This document shows positions 37,616 to 45,706 of a stretch of DNA of 64,000 nucleotides, in pieces. The position numbers were made by a program, and so were the translations under genes. Source of the DNA: Pseudomonas viridiflava (GTDB lineage: Bacteria; Pseudomonadota; Gammaproteobacteria; Pseudomonadales; Pseudomonadaceae); assembly GCF_900590885.1 (NCBI RefSeq), contig NZ_UUON01000011.1, positions 1-64,000 on the forward strand, given 5' to 3'. Every line of letters starts with the position of its first letter. The stretch's first letter is position 1. Below the pieces are notes generated by a model. That model made no database searches and had not been told where the DNA came from. It saw only the letters and a program-made list of their open reading frames with translations.

Positions 37616-38521
37616 TCAGCGAGCCTTGTGCGCCTCGTCCTGCTCCAGCCAGCGGTCGAGGCTTTTGTTGCTGAGCCAGCCTTCCTTATACGACGGGCCA
37701 AACAGCCGCGCACCGTTAGCGCGCACCAATGCAGGCAGCAAACCCGGGCGCTCGAGAATGTTCTTGGCGGTGTAGACACAGAGTTCGCTGTACCTGGATT
37801 TAGGCAGGCCGGTGGACGGTTCCAGCACGGGCGCACCCTGTGAATCAACGTCCTCCGGGTCCTGCATGACCGACTTGAGTGTGGCAATCGCGACATACTG
37901 ATGCTGTTCGCGGAAAAACGCGCGGTCCTTGCTCGTGTCCCTCAACTGCTCGAATTGGCCTTGCAACGCCTGGACCACCTGGGCATTTCCCTGAGCATGG
38001 AACGGGTCCTGGCTGAAGACGCTTGGGGAGCTGTTGCCCTGCAAGGCTGAGGCGGCAAACATCAGGCTGTCGCGCGTGATGTCACCGTCGCGGCTGCGGA
38101 TGGCATCGCTCAACTGCGGGCGCTTGAGTATTTCCTTGACCACCTGGATCGTCCGGTCCAGGGCCTCGCTTTCAGCGTAGCGGTGAGCAGCAATCTTCTG
38201 TAATGAGGAACAGGTCAGGCACCCGTCGTTCAAGAAGGGGTGCAGCAGGTCGAAGGCTTTTTTCAACGCCGTCACCAACTGGCTGTCCGTGGACTCTGCG
38301 CCGGGCTGATAAAGGCTTGCACGCGCAACGGGGAAGTTCTGCAGCGTGGGGTGATGCAGCACAGACACGGTTCCGCGCAGCAGCGAGGGCCGGCGAACCG
38401 CCTCTTGCTTACGTGCAGGCGGGCTCTCGCTCCAGGGCTCAGGGGCGACCGCCGGTGATCGCACTTCGGGCTCCTCCAGGGCCAGGGGCCGGATGTGAGG
38501 TAATGCACCCTCGATTGTCAT
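37616..38521 (-). CDS. Putative type III secretion substrate A (HrpL regulon)
   Basis: A 301-residue hydrophilic protein without Sec signal or membrane segments. The first ~85 residues are Pro/Ser/Glu-rich and probably unstructured, as in type III secreted proteins. The helical remainder has a repeated pattern: a helix, then ILKRPQLSDAIRSRDGDITR or ILERPGLLPALVRANGARLF. This pattern also occurs in the 311-residue protein encoded at 39153, so the two are paralogues. The motif (RPxL... D-x-DG-x-I) recalls the repeats of HrpK/HrpF/NolX-type translocators and some effectors; I infer secretion, not activity. GGAGAAA precedes the ATG and an hrp box lies 101 bp upstream. Confidence 0.7.
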   Translation of the reverse strand: MTIEGALPHIRPLALEEPEVRSPAVAPEPWSESPPARKQEAVRRPSLLRGTVSVLHHPTLQNFPVARASLYQPGAESTDSQLVTALKKAFDLLHPFLNDGCLTCSSLQKIAAHRYAESEALDRTIQVVKEILKRPQLSDAIRSRDGDITRDSLMFAASALQGNSSPSVFSQDPFHAQGNAQVVQALQGQFEQLRDTSKDRAFFREQHQYVAIATLKSVMQDPEDVDSQGAPVLEPSTGLPKSRYSELCVYTAKNILERPGLLPALVRANGARLFGPSYKEGWLSNKSLDRWLEQDEAHKAR

Positions 38522-38621
38522 GGGTTTTCTCCAACTCTTTTCAGATACACGCCTGCTGGGTGATCGCCATCGTGGCGACCAAAATCATCGAGTGGGCTCC
38601 ACTCAGACAAGCCACTCATGT

Positions 38622-38646
38622 GTGGCTGGATGAATACGACAGTTCC
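38622..38646 (-). promoter_or_regulatory. hrp box upstream of substrate A gene
   Basis: On the minus strand: GGAACT, 15-bp spacer, CCACACA. This fits the HrpL ECF-sigma consensus GGAACC/T-N15/16-CCACNNA with one allowed change. It lies between the stop of the preceding gene and the start at 38521, so that gene has its own HrpL promoter. Confidence 0.75.
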
Positions 38647-38700
38647 GAACAATCGACACTGACCCATGACAGCATGTAAAAAACGCCACTACCGGGTGGA

Positions 38701-39012
38701 TCAATCCAGCTTCTGCCTGCGCCACCAGGTCGTCAGGCCATTGAGCAAGCCGGTGTGTTTCAGTGCGTTGCTGGCCGGGCCTTGCCCGTCGGCGAGCATG
38801 CCTCGGGAAAAATCATCGGCGACCGGCGCCTTAAATTTGCACTGGCCGGCGAATGCTTTCATGCGGCGGGCTTCGACCACATGTTCAGTGGAGGCGCCAA
38901 GGAGTTCTCGCGACGCCAGATCCCAGCTTGAAACCTGAACAGGCGCGTCATGGGGGTTGTGAAACAGCTCATGGCAGCAGGGCTTGGGGGAATTAAACGA
39001 GGTTAAAGTCAT
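38701..39012 (-). CDS. Putative type III secretion-associated small protein (HrpL regulon)
   Basis: A 103-residue protein with good Shine-Dalgarno (GTGAGGG, 6 bases before ATG 39012). The N terminus is Ser/Asn/Pro-rich (MTLTSFNSPKPCCHELFHNP), like type III export signals. The rest has FAGQCKFKAPVADDFSRGML and a basic Trp-containing end (GLLNGLTTWWRRQKLD). Net basic, unlike the acidic class I chaperones, so more likely a small effector than a chaperone. No family recognised. The hrp box 65 bp upstream is the main support for it being a real gene. Confidence 0.6.
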   Translation of the reverse strand: MTLTSFNSPKPCCHELFHNPHDAPVQVSSWDLASRELLGASTEHVVEARRMKAFAGQCKFKAPVADDFSRGMLADGQGPASNALKHTGLLNGLTTWWRRQKLD

Positions 39013-39076
39013 TGTTAGCCCTCACTTGAAATCTGACAAAGCGACCGGCCTGATCAAACCGGCGTGTAGGACCTAA

Positions 39077-39101
39077 GTGGTAAATGGCTGTAAAGAGTTC
39101 C
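39077..39101 (-). promoter_or_regulatory. hrp box upstream of the 103-residue gene
   Basis: On the minus strand: GGAACT, 15-bp spacer, CCACTTA, again matching GGAACC/T-N15/16-CCACNNA. Located in the 140-bp gap between two minus-strand genes. Confidence 0.75.
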
Positions 39102-39152
39102 TTAAATGTTCAAGGCAGGCGCCGCAGCCAGGGCACGGCGCCTGAATGTGGG

Positions 39153-40088
39153 TCAGCTCGCCAGCATCCGCAGCGCTTCCCGGCTGATCCGGCTGTCAGG
39201 AAAACCCTTAATGGTAGTGTCGATGGCGTTCAGCACATCGGCGCGCTTGAGCGCTTCCTGGGCCAACTGGATCACGTGGGCCATGGGAGGGTTTCCCGCC
39301 AGGCTCTGGCCGGCTATTTGCCTGAGGTTATCGAAGGTTAAATCCTGGCCGTAACGACCGCCGTTCAACGCGTCGAAATGCGTGAGCAGCTCAGCGGCCA
39401 ATTGCGTGTCAGGCGTGAGTTTGAAGGGGTTGGTACCGTTGATCACCGCATCCAGGTCCTGCAGGATGATCAACCCATCCAGGCGGCCGTCAGGGCCGCT
39501 GCGATCAAAGATTTTCATCAGGTCCGGACGCCGTAGCAGTTCGTTGGCCAGGCGCGTGTTGTGGTTAGCGGCGCTGTTGAAGGACCAGCCGCGTTGCGCC
39601 GTATCCAAAATGCTCTGGGCGCTCACATACCCGGGGAGCATGGGGTTCTGGAGGGCGGCAAAGTTGTTGCGCAACTGCGTGGTCAATTCCTGCGAACTCT
39701 TCGCCGAGTACTGCGAGTCGTGCTTGCGCGGCGCTTGCGGGTAAGGATTGCCGATACTCGTATCCGGTCGCGGTGAACGATTGGCGCCAAACCATTGGGT
39801 CAGCAGGTTCTGGAACTGTTGCACGAAGCTCTGCATCTCAGGGCCGGCCTGGTTATGGCCATGTTGATGCGCGTGACGATGACCGTCCGTTGGCGAGTAT
39901 TGATCGCCGTACATTGGGCCAGCCTGATGTGCATTAAATTGAAAACTGACGGTGGCCACGTTGCCGCCGTTGAAGGACAACGCAGCAGGTGCCGACCGGC
40001 TGGCTGTGTGCTCTGCCTTGGCGTTGCCGTGCGCGTGGTCCGGGTTTGATGAAGTAAAGACGTGTGTGTCCTGCAGCGATACCGACAT
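39153..40088 (-). CDS. Putative type III secretion substrate B (HrpK/HrpF-like repeats, HrpL regulon)
   Basis: A 311-residue hydrophilic protein. The start at 40088 has GGAGAAC just upstream. The first ~100 residues are Ser-, His- and Asn-rich with no Sec signal (SSNPDHAHGN, TDGHRHAHQHGHN), typical of type III export regions. The rest holds three helix-loop repeats: LLRRPDLMKIFDRSGPDGRL, LLTHFDALNGGRYGQDLTFD and ALKRADVLNAIDTTIKGFPD. The last repeat aligns with one in the 301-residue neighbour. The repeats resemble the calcium-loop-like repeats of HrpK, HrpF and NolX translocators. Secretion is strongly suggested by the hrp box; the role as translocator or effector is open. Confidence 0.74.
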   Translation of the reverse strand: MSVSLQDTHVFTSSNPDHAHGNAKAEHTASRSAPAALSFNGGNVATVSFQFNAHQAGPMYGDQYSPTDGHRHAHQHGHNQAGPEMQSFVQQFQNLLTQWFGANRSPRPDTSIGNPYPQAPRKHDSQYSAKSSQELTTQLRNNFAALQNPMLPGYVSAQSILDTAQRGWSFNSAANHNTRLANELLRRPDLMKIFDRSGPDGRLDGLIILQDLDAVINGTNPFKLTPDTQLAAELLTHFDALNGGRYGQDLTFDNLRQIAGQSLAGNPPMAHVIQLAQEALKRADVLNAIDTTIKGFPDSRISREALRMLAS

Positions 40089-40166
40089 AGTGTTCTCCAG
40101 TACAGTGGGCGCGATTTCAAGCGTGTGCTCCAACGTGACGTCGAAGCCCGTTCAGCTTTCCCCTAT

Positions 40167-40192
40167 GTGGCCTATGTGTCGGAATCGGTTCC
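40167..40192 (-). promoter_or_regulatory. hrp box upstream of substrate B gene
   Basis: On the minus strand: GGAACC, 16-bp spacer, CCACATA: a perfect match to GGAACC-N16-CCACNNA. It lies 79 bp before the ATG at 40088 and points towards it. The best of the three hrp boxes here. Confidence 0.85.
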
Positions 40193-40236
40193 TGATTCGC
40201 GGGCGAAATACGCAACGCCAATGTAGGAGTCGCCCG

Positions 40237-40265
40237 AAAAAAAACGCAGCCCCGGTGGAGCTGCG
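40237..40265 (-). terminator. Rho-independent terminator of fecA
   Basis: On the minus strand: CGCAGC, a 9-base loop, GCTGCG, then an uninterrupted T8, 21 bp past the fecA stop. It insulates the HrpL-type gene from the fec genes. Confidence 0.9.
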
Positions 40266-40286
40266 CTGCTTCCTGACGGCTGAGGG

Positions 40287-42692
40287 TTAGAACCCGAGGC
40301 TGGCCTGAACGAAGAACGTGCGCGGCTCGCCCAGGTACAACCCGGCATTGTTATCGCTGGAACGGGTGTAGTGCTGCTGGTCGAAGACGTTTTTCACACC
40401 GACGCCCAGCTTGAGGTTCGACAATTGCTCGCCAAAGTCGTAGCCGCTGCGCACGTTGACCGAAACATACCCCGGGATATCACCGAACTGGCCGTCTGCC
40501 GTGCCCTGGGTGATGTAGGTGGCGGTGGTGCCCGGCGCGCGCTGACCAGACTGGGCGTACACATCCAGGTTGTGGGTCCAGTGGTTGATGTCGTAACGCA
40601 AGCCCAGGGTCGCCACTTCACGGGAGTACAGCGGCAGGTCGCGGCCCTTGAACGGCACATCACCCTCGGAGGTGGCCTTGGTGTAGGTGAAGCCGGCATT
40701 GGCGGTCAGGCCGTCCAGGCGCGGGTCGAGGTTCGCCAGGTCGTAGTGGGCCGAGGCTTCGATACCGGTGTGCTTGGTGGCGCCGAGGTTGGTCCAGCCC
40801 ACGTCGTTGCTGACGTATTGCAGCTCATCCGAGAAGTCGATGTAGAAGAACGTCAGCTCGCCGCCCCACACGTTGTCGTTGTAGCGAGTGCCAACCTCAT
40901 AGGTCTTGGCTTTTTCCGGGTTCAGGCCGTTGGCGGTCTGGTCGCCGGTGCCGCCCTGGCCCAGCTGGAAATACTGCAGGCTGCCGAACGAGGTCTCGTA
41001 GTTGGCGAACAGCTTCCAGGCGTCGGACACGTGATACATCACGCTCAGGGCCGGCAGCGGTTCGTTGTTATGGATCTCGCGACGTTTTTCCTGGGTGCGG
41101 GTGCCGTTCAGCGCGATCACCGGGCGGTCGTGCCATTCGGTGCGGATGTCTTCGAAGCGGATGCCCGGGGTGAGGGTCCACTTGCCGATATCGACCTTGT
41201 TGTCGATATAGAAGGCATTGGCTTCGGTGCCGCCGGTGCGGTCCTGATAAACGTGGCCGTCGCTCTGGCCGACCGGCGTGGGTACGTTGTTGACCAGGGC
41301 CAGGCTGGTGGCTTGCTCGTGCATGCCTTCCTTGAGGTAGCGATAACCGACGCTGACTTCCTGGGTGCTCGGGCCCACGTCAAATACATGGGACACCCGT
41401 GGCTCGATGCCGAAGGTGTAGTAGGTACGCGGGTAGGAGCCGAGGGTTCGCAGGTCGCGGTTGGCGATGTTGCTGCCGCGGAAACTGTCGGAGTAATACG
41501 TCAGCACTTCGGCCTGGGTGCGGTCGTCGATCTGGCGGATGTACTTGAAGGACACGTCTTTACGGCGGCCGCTGAAGTTGTCCCAGTCACGCACCGACTG
41601 GTACGGGTTGGCGTCGAATTGCCGCTGGGTCAGGCCACCGGGCATGTCGGCGCTGGCGTCGTAGTAGTGGAAGTTCAGCGAGAAGTCGTCTTGATCGGTC
41701 GGCGCCCAGTGGGTCTTGAAGATCACGTCGTCGATGTCGTTGGAGTTGTTGCTGTTGCGATAGCCGTTGCCATTGACCCCGGAGTACAGCAAGGCGGCGC
41801 CGATGCCGTTGTCGGCCGTGCCGCCGATAAAGGCGTTATCGACGTGCTTCCAACCGCCATGGGCAGAGGTTTGCAGGGTGCTGCCGACTTCGCCGGAGAA
41901 TTTCTCGGGGATTGCACGGGTCACGAAGTTGATCACGCCGCCGACGTTCTGTGGCCCATAACGCACGGAACCGGCACCGCGTACCACGTCGATGCTGTCC
42001 AGGTTGCCGGCGGAAATCGGCGCCATCGACAGTTGTGGCTGGCCATAGGGCGCGAACGCGGCCGGTACGCCGTCGATCAGCACGGTAGAACGCGGCGACA
42101 GGCGCGATGTAAGGCCACGTACACCAACGTTGAGGGAAATATCGCTGCCGCCGGTGCCGTTGGATTCCTGCACCTGCACGCCGGGCACGCGGCGAAGTAC
42201 GTCACCGACGTTCATCGCGCCCTGCTCCACCATGGCTTCGCGACGGATTACCGTGCGCGCGCCGGGGTGGTTCTGCACCACTTCGGCGTTGGCATCGCCC
42301 AACCAGTCACCCACCACCTTGATATCGGTAACGCCCAGCTCCAGGGGCGAACCGGCCTCACCGGTGCCACTGCCCAGCGGGCGCAGGGTCACGGAACCGG
42401 CGTCGATCTGGTAGTCCAGGCCGCTGCCTTGCAGCAGCTGGCGCAGGGCCTGTTCAGGGGAAAGGTTGCCGTCGACCGCCGGTGCCTGCTTGCCCGCGAC
42501 CCTATCGGGGCTGAAGAACACCTGCAGGGAAGTCTGCTGGCCCAGCTGGCTCAACGCCGTGCCCAGGGGTTGGGCCTGGATATGAATACCCTCGGCCGCG
42601 TAGGCCGACGGCATTGCCGCGCTGACGGCGAGCGCCAGGGCCAGCAGCGCCCAGCGGGAGATTTTATTGTTGTTAACGGCAAGTTTTTTCAC
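40287..42692 (-). CDS. fecA: TonB-dependent ferric citrate-type receptor with signalling domain
   Basis: An 801-residue outer membrane receptor. The signal peptide ends near AYA-AEG. The N-terminal STN signalling domain (about 33-110) has TALSQLGQQTSLQVFFSPD. The plug domain contains VGVRGLTSRLSPRSTVLIDG and FAPYGQPQLSMAPIS, strikingly like E. coli FecA, then RGAGSVRYGPQNVGGVINF. The 22-strand barrel ends in aromatic Phe (FVQASLGF). The STN domain talks to FecR in the inner membrane, which releases FecI. The gene order fecI-fecR-fecA on one strand supports this; the ligand is probably ferric dicitrate. Confidence 0.93.
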   Translation of the reverse strand: MKKLAVNNNKISRWALLALALAVSAAMPSAYAAEGIHIQAQPLGTALSQLGQQTSLQVFFSPDRVAGKQAPAVDGNLSPEQALRQLLQGSGLDYQIDAGSVTLRPLGSGTGEAGSPLELGVTDIKVVGDWLGDANAEVVQNHPGARTVIRREAMVEQGAMNVGDVLRRVPGVQVQESNGTGGSDISLNVGVRGLTSRLSPRSTVLIDGVPAAFAPYGQPQLSMAPISAGNLDSIDVVRGAGSVRYGPQNVGGVINFVTRAIPEKFSGEVGSTLQTSAHGGWKHVDNAFIGGTADNGIGAALLYSGVNGNGYRNSNNSNDIDDVIFKTHWAPTDQDDFSLNFHYYDASADMPGGLTQRQFDANPYQSVRDWDNFSGRRKDVSFKYIRQIDDRTQAEVLTYYSDSFRGSNIANRDLRTLGSYPRTYYTFGIEPRVSHVFDVGPSTQEVSVGYRYLKEGMHEQATSLALVNNVPTPVGQSDGHVYQDRTGGTEANAFYIDNKVDIGKWTLTPGIRFEDIRTEWHDRPVIALNGTRTQEKRREIHNNEPLPALSVMYHVSDAWKLFANYETSFGSLQYFQLGQGGTGDQTANGLNPEKAKTYEVGTRYNDNVWGGELTFFYIDFSDELQYVSNDVGWTNLGATKHTGIEASAHYDLANLDPRLDGLTANAGFTYTKATSEGDVPFKGRDLPLYSREVATLGLRYDINHWTHNLDVYAQSGQRAPGTTATYITQGTADGQFGDIPGYVSVNVRSGYDFGEQLSNLKLGVGVKNVFDQQHYTRSSDNNAGLYLGEPRTFFVQASLGF

Positions 42693-42789
42693 GTCGAACC
42701 TAGTCCTGTGATCGCAAAAGTATGCGGCTGTTAATGCAAACCAGTTGCAGTTGCAGGAGAAGACGAAGAACTCGAAAAAAACCTGAATG

Positions 42790-43743
42790 TCAGCGTGAAA
42801 TAATTTCCTGGCTGCCGTCCGGCAAGGTGCGCAAGGCCACCGGCAAGATGTGTGGCAGGGCCTTGAGCAGCGCGTCGGTGTCGTTGGCCTTGAACACGCT
42901 GGTCAGGCGCAGGTTGCCCACCGCCGGTGTGCTGACCCGCAGCGGCTGCTCGCGGTAACGCGACACTTCCCGCGCCACTTCGGCCAGCGAGGCGTTGTTG
43001 AACACCAGCTTGCCGGTGCGCCAGGCCGTGAGTTCTGCGGCGTTCACCGCATAGGCCGTTGCCACCTGCCCCTTGCTGTCGACATGGGAGCCGAGGCCGG
43101 CGGTGAGCGTCACCACCTCCTCCGGCGAGCGGCCTTGCACCTTCACGGTACCGGCCTCGACCGCCACACGGGTCTGGTCGTCATCGCGGCGCACGTCGAA
43201 GCGGGTGCCGGTGACCGTCACCTGCCCTGCCCCGGCGGCGACCACAAACGGCCGGCTGGTGTCGTGCTCGACGCTGAACATCGCCTCGCCCTGCTTGAGC
43301 TCCACGCCGCGCCGGCCTTTTTCATAGTGCACCGCGACGACGCTGCGGCTGTTGAGGTCCATCACCGAGCCATCGGGCAAGGCGACCTGACGATGCTCGC
43401 CCAGGCGGGTACTGAACTCGGCACTGTAGGGCTTGGGGTGATCAAGGCCGCTGAACAGGCCCAACCCCAAGGCCACGGCGACCACACTGGCCGCCACTGC
43501 GTAACGCAATACGCCACGGCGTTCGGGCCGCTCGGCCGGCGTCTCGCACAGTGCCTGCAGGCGCGCCTTGGGCAGCAGGTCAGCGGCGCTCCACATGCCC
43601 TGCAGCACATCGAACTCATATTGGTGTTCGGGCGCTTCATTGCGCCAGGCATCAAAACGCTGGCGGTCTTCGACGCTCAACGCTGCGTCTTGCAGGCGTA
43701 CAAACCATTGCGCGGCTTCGTCGCGAGCACGGCTATCCATCAT
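42790..43743 (-). CDS. fecR: FecR family sigma-factor regulator
   Basis: A 317-residue inner membrane regulator. The cytoplasmic N-terminal anti-sigma region begins MMDSRARDEAAQWFVRLQDA, with WRNEAPEHQYEFDVLQGMW. One TM segment follows (about residues 76-94, AVAASVVAVALGLGLF). The periplasmic part has VALPDGSVMDLNSRSVV and the C-terminal STN-binding domain (FNNASLAEVAREVSRY). It relays the signal from FecA to FecI. ATG 43743 has AGGA upstream; ATG 43776 would overlap the fecI stop by 4 bp and is equally possible. Confidence 0.92.
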   Translation of the reverse strand: MMDSRARDEAAQWFVRLQDAALSVEDRQRFDAWRNEAPEHQYEFDVLQGMWSAADLLPKARLQALCETPAERPERRGVLRYAVAASVVAVALGLGLFSGLDHPKPYSAEFSTRLGEHRQVALPDGSVMDLNSRSVVAVHYEKGRRGVELKQGEAMFSVEHDTSRPFVVAAGAGQVTVTGTRFDVRRDDDQTRVAVEAGTVKVQGRSPEEVVTLTAGLGSHVDSKGQVATAYAVNAAELTAWRTGKLVFNNASLAEVAREVSRYREQPLRVSTPAVGNLRLTSVFKANDTDALLKALPHILPVALRTLPDGSQEIISR

Positions 43744-43772
43744 GGAAGGTCCTGTTTCAGAGCGGGCATGGG

Positions 43773-44273
43773 TCATGGGGCCATTGCGTCCAGGCGGTCA
43801 CGTAGATGCCGCAGGGTGCGGATCATATACTTTTCCACCATGTTTTTTGACAACCCCAGGCGCTCGGCGATTTCCTGCTGGGTCAGGCCCTCGATTTTCT
43901 GCCAGATGAAGATCTTGCGGCAGTTCAGCGGCAACTCGGCCAGGGCTCGCTCTATGGAGTCCGCCAACTGGATCGCATGCATGTAATGCTCCGGGTCGCC
44001 GCTGTGGGGCGCACTCTGGTCAAAGGCTTCCAGCGTCATGGCCTCGCGCCGGTCCTCACGCCGGTAGCCGTCCACTGCAATATTGCGCGCGGTTTGATGC
44101 AGGTAGGCCCGCGGCTGCGCAATGTCGGCAGATTTCGACTCAAGCACCCGCACAAAGGTGTCATGGGCCAGGTCTTCGGCCTGCTGACGGTTTCTCAGGC
44201 GGCGCGTCCAGGTCCCGATCAACTCTTCGTAGTGTTGGAAAAAGCCTGTTCGACGGGGCGGCTGAGGGATCAT
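43773..44273 (-). CDS. fecI: ECF sigma factor, FecI type
   Basis: A 166-residue sigma-70 ECF factor. Region 2 has QQAEDLAHDTFVRVLE and QPRAYLHQTARNIAVDGYR; region 4 has ALAELPLNCRKIFIWQKIEG and LTQQEIAERLGLSKNMVEKY. It directs transcription of fecA when released by FecR. Overlap with the following gene depends on which fecR start is used. Confidence 0.94.
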   Translation of the reverse strand: MIPQPPRRTGFFQHYEELIGTWTRRLRNRQQAEDLAHDTFVRVLESKSADIAQPRAYLHQTARNIAVDGYRREDRREAMTLEAFDQSAPHSGDPEHYMHAIQLADSIERALAELPLNCRKIFIWQKIEGLTQQEIAERLGLSKNMVEKYMIRTLRHLRDRLDAMAP

Positions 44274-44301
44274 CGCGGGGGCACTGGGGAGGCGGGGCGT
44301 G

Positions 44302-44320
44302 AATAGTAATGCTTCCTATT
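44302..44320 (-). promoter_or_regulatory. Possible Fur box upstream of fecI
   Basis: A 19-bp partial dyad AATAG-N9-CTATT, 29 bp upstream of fecI. About 10 of 19 positions fit the Fur consensus GATAATGATAATCATTATC. Iron control of fecI by Fur is well known; this particular site is weak. Confidence 0.35.
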
Positions 44321-44364
44321 AAGCCGAGCAATTGCTACCCGTCGCCCGTGTCAGCGCGTTGCAA

Positions 44365-45009
44365 TCAAGGCTGGCCGGCCACCTGCCTGAGTCGACTGAG
44401 CTTCTCGCGGCTGCCGCACACGCTCATCTGGCACCATTTGCGCTGTTTGTTCTTGGAGATATCCAGGAACACCCAGTCACAGTCGGTGGCCGTACAACTC
44501 CTCAATGCCTGCAGGTCGCCGGACACCAGCATCTGCGTAGCCTCGATGGCCAGGCGCCCCAGCAGCATTTCGGTCAATTCCTGCGCCGAGGTGCAGGGCT
44601 TCCACGCCCAGGCAGGCCGCCCTTGCACCGCGTGCAACACGCGCCAGGTTACGCCCTGCTGGAACACCTGGTTGATCTGCTGCAAGGCCGCATCGGGCGC
44701 GGCCTGGTGCATCGATAGCGGATAGAACACCGCGTACAGGCACTCCCTGAACGCAATAATCGCGTCCAGGTTCGGCTGGTACGAAATAGGTGATTCAAAC
44801 ACCATCGGTTTGTAGTCATCGAACTCCTGAGCCGAGATCAATGAGGCATGCAATGCCCATTCAAAGAAGAACTGAAAACTGGTAAGCCGCTCTTCCATCA
44901 CCTTGAGCGCAGTGCCGGGGCGGCGGCCGTTGGTGGTGTTGATAAAGTCCAGGACCCGGGCCCCGCCAATCAGACGGATAGATTTTGCAGTGCCCGTAAA
45001 ATGCGTCAT
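44365..45009 (-). CDS. CGNR zinc-finger (ABATE domain) regulator
   Basis: A 214-residue protein. The N-terminal ABATE-like domain begins IRLIGGARVLDFINTTNGRR. The C-terminal zinc finger has Cys172, Cys177, Cys193 and Cys198 (CTATDCDWVFLD, KWCQMSVCGSREK), the CGNR pattern with CGSR here. Such proteins are thought to be stress- or substrate-responsive transcription regulators. AAGGAG precedes the ATG. It lies about 100 bp downstream of the APS kinase in the same direction and may control the biosynthetic operon. Confidence 0.88.
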   Translation of the reverse strand: MTHFTGTAKSIRLIGGARVLDFINTTNGRRPGTALKVMEERLTSFQFFFEWALHASLISAQEFDDYKPMVFESPISYQPNLDAIIAFRECLYAVFYPLSMHQAAPDAALQQINQVFQQGVTWRVLHAVQGRPAWAWKPCTSAQELTEMLLGRLAIEATQMLVSGDLQALRSCTATDCDWVFLDISKNKQRKWCQMSVCGSREKLSRLRQVAGQP

Positions 45010-45106
45010 AACGGCTCCTTGGGATCACGCGGTCTTGCGGCGATGGCGCAGAGTACCTTGTTTTCTCAAAGTGCCGATATTGGCAAACCGGCGCAAAGAC
45101 CGACGG

Positions 45107-45706
45107 CTAAGGGTGATCGCTGCTACGCGCCATCCAGTCCAGAATCGTCGCGACAGACTGGTCGACCGACAGCGCCTGGGTATTCACGTGTACTTCCGGA
45201 AACACTGGCAGGTCGTAGGCCGAATCAATCCCGGTGAAGTGTTTGATCAACCCCGCGCGGGCCTTTTTGTACAAACCTTTGGGGTCGCGCTGTTCGGCGG
45301 TTTCCAGCGGCGCATCCACGTGCACCTCAACAAAGAACTCATTGCCGATGATGGAGCGCGCGTAATGCCGGCTGGCCGCTGACGGCGAGATCAGCGCCAC
45401 GATCACGATCAGCCCGGCGTCCAGCATCAACCGCGCGACTTCCGCGACCCGCCGGATGTTCTCGTCGCGGTCGCTGTCGGTAAACCCTAGGTCGCGACAC
45501 AACCCGCCGCGCACCGAGTCGCCGTCGATGATGCTGGTAAACCGCCCCTGTGCCTGCAGGGCAATGTCCAGCGCATCGGCGATGGTCGACTTGCCGGAGG
45601 CCGAAAGGCCGGTCATCCAGATCACCAGCGGCTTCTGCCGCAGGGGTGCCGGGTTGACGCGTAAATGGCTGAACGCAAAGGCATGCAGGTTCTGGTCTGG
45701 ACTCAT
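45107..45706 (-). CDS. cysC: Adenylylsulfate (APS) kinase
   Basis: A 199-residue kinase that phosphorylates APS to PAPS. It has the P-loop GLSASGKST (33-41), DGDSVRGGLCRDLGF, the phospho-Ser region LISPSAASR, and VHVDAPLETAEQRDPKGLYK. The housekeeping Pseudomonas enzyme is usually the CysNC fusion, so this free-standing copy is probably dedicated to this operon. PAPS is the donor for the sulfotransferase encoded at 49590. Overlaps the MFS gene upstream by 4 bp. Confidence 0.92.
   Translation of the reverse strand: MSPDQNLHAFAFSHLRVNPAPLRQKPLVIWMTGLSASGKSTIADALDIALQAQGRFTSIIDGDSVRGGLCRDLGFTDSDRDENIRRVAEVARLMLDAGLIVIVALISPSAASRHYARSIIGNEFFVEVHVDAPLETAEQRDPKGLYKKARAGLIKHFTGIDSAYDLPVFPEVHVNTQALSVDQSVATILDWMARSSDHP

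Noticed and set aside
40371..42734. A 787-codon open frame antisense to fecA
   Set aside because: Long antisense frames are expected in GC-rich Pseudomonas DNA. The translation has low complexity (Val/Ala/Gly/His-rich) and no domain, while fecA on the other strand has all receptor features.
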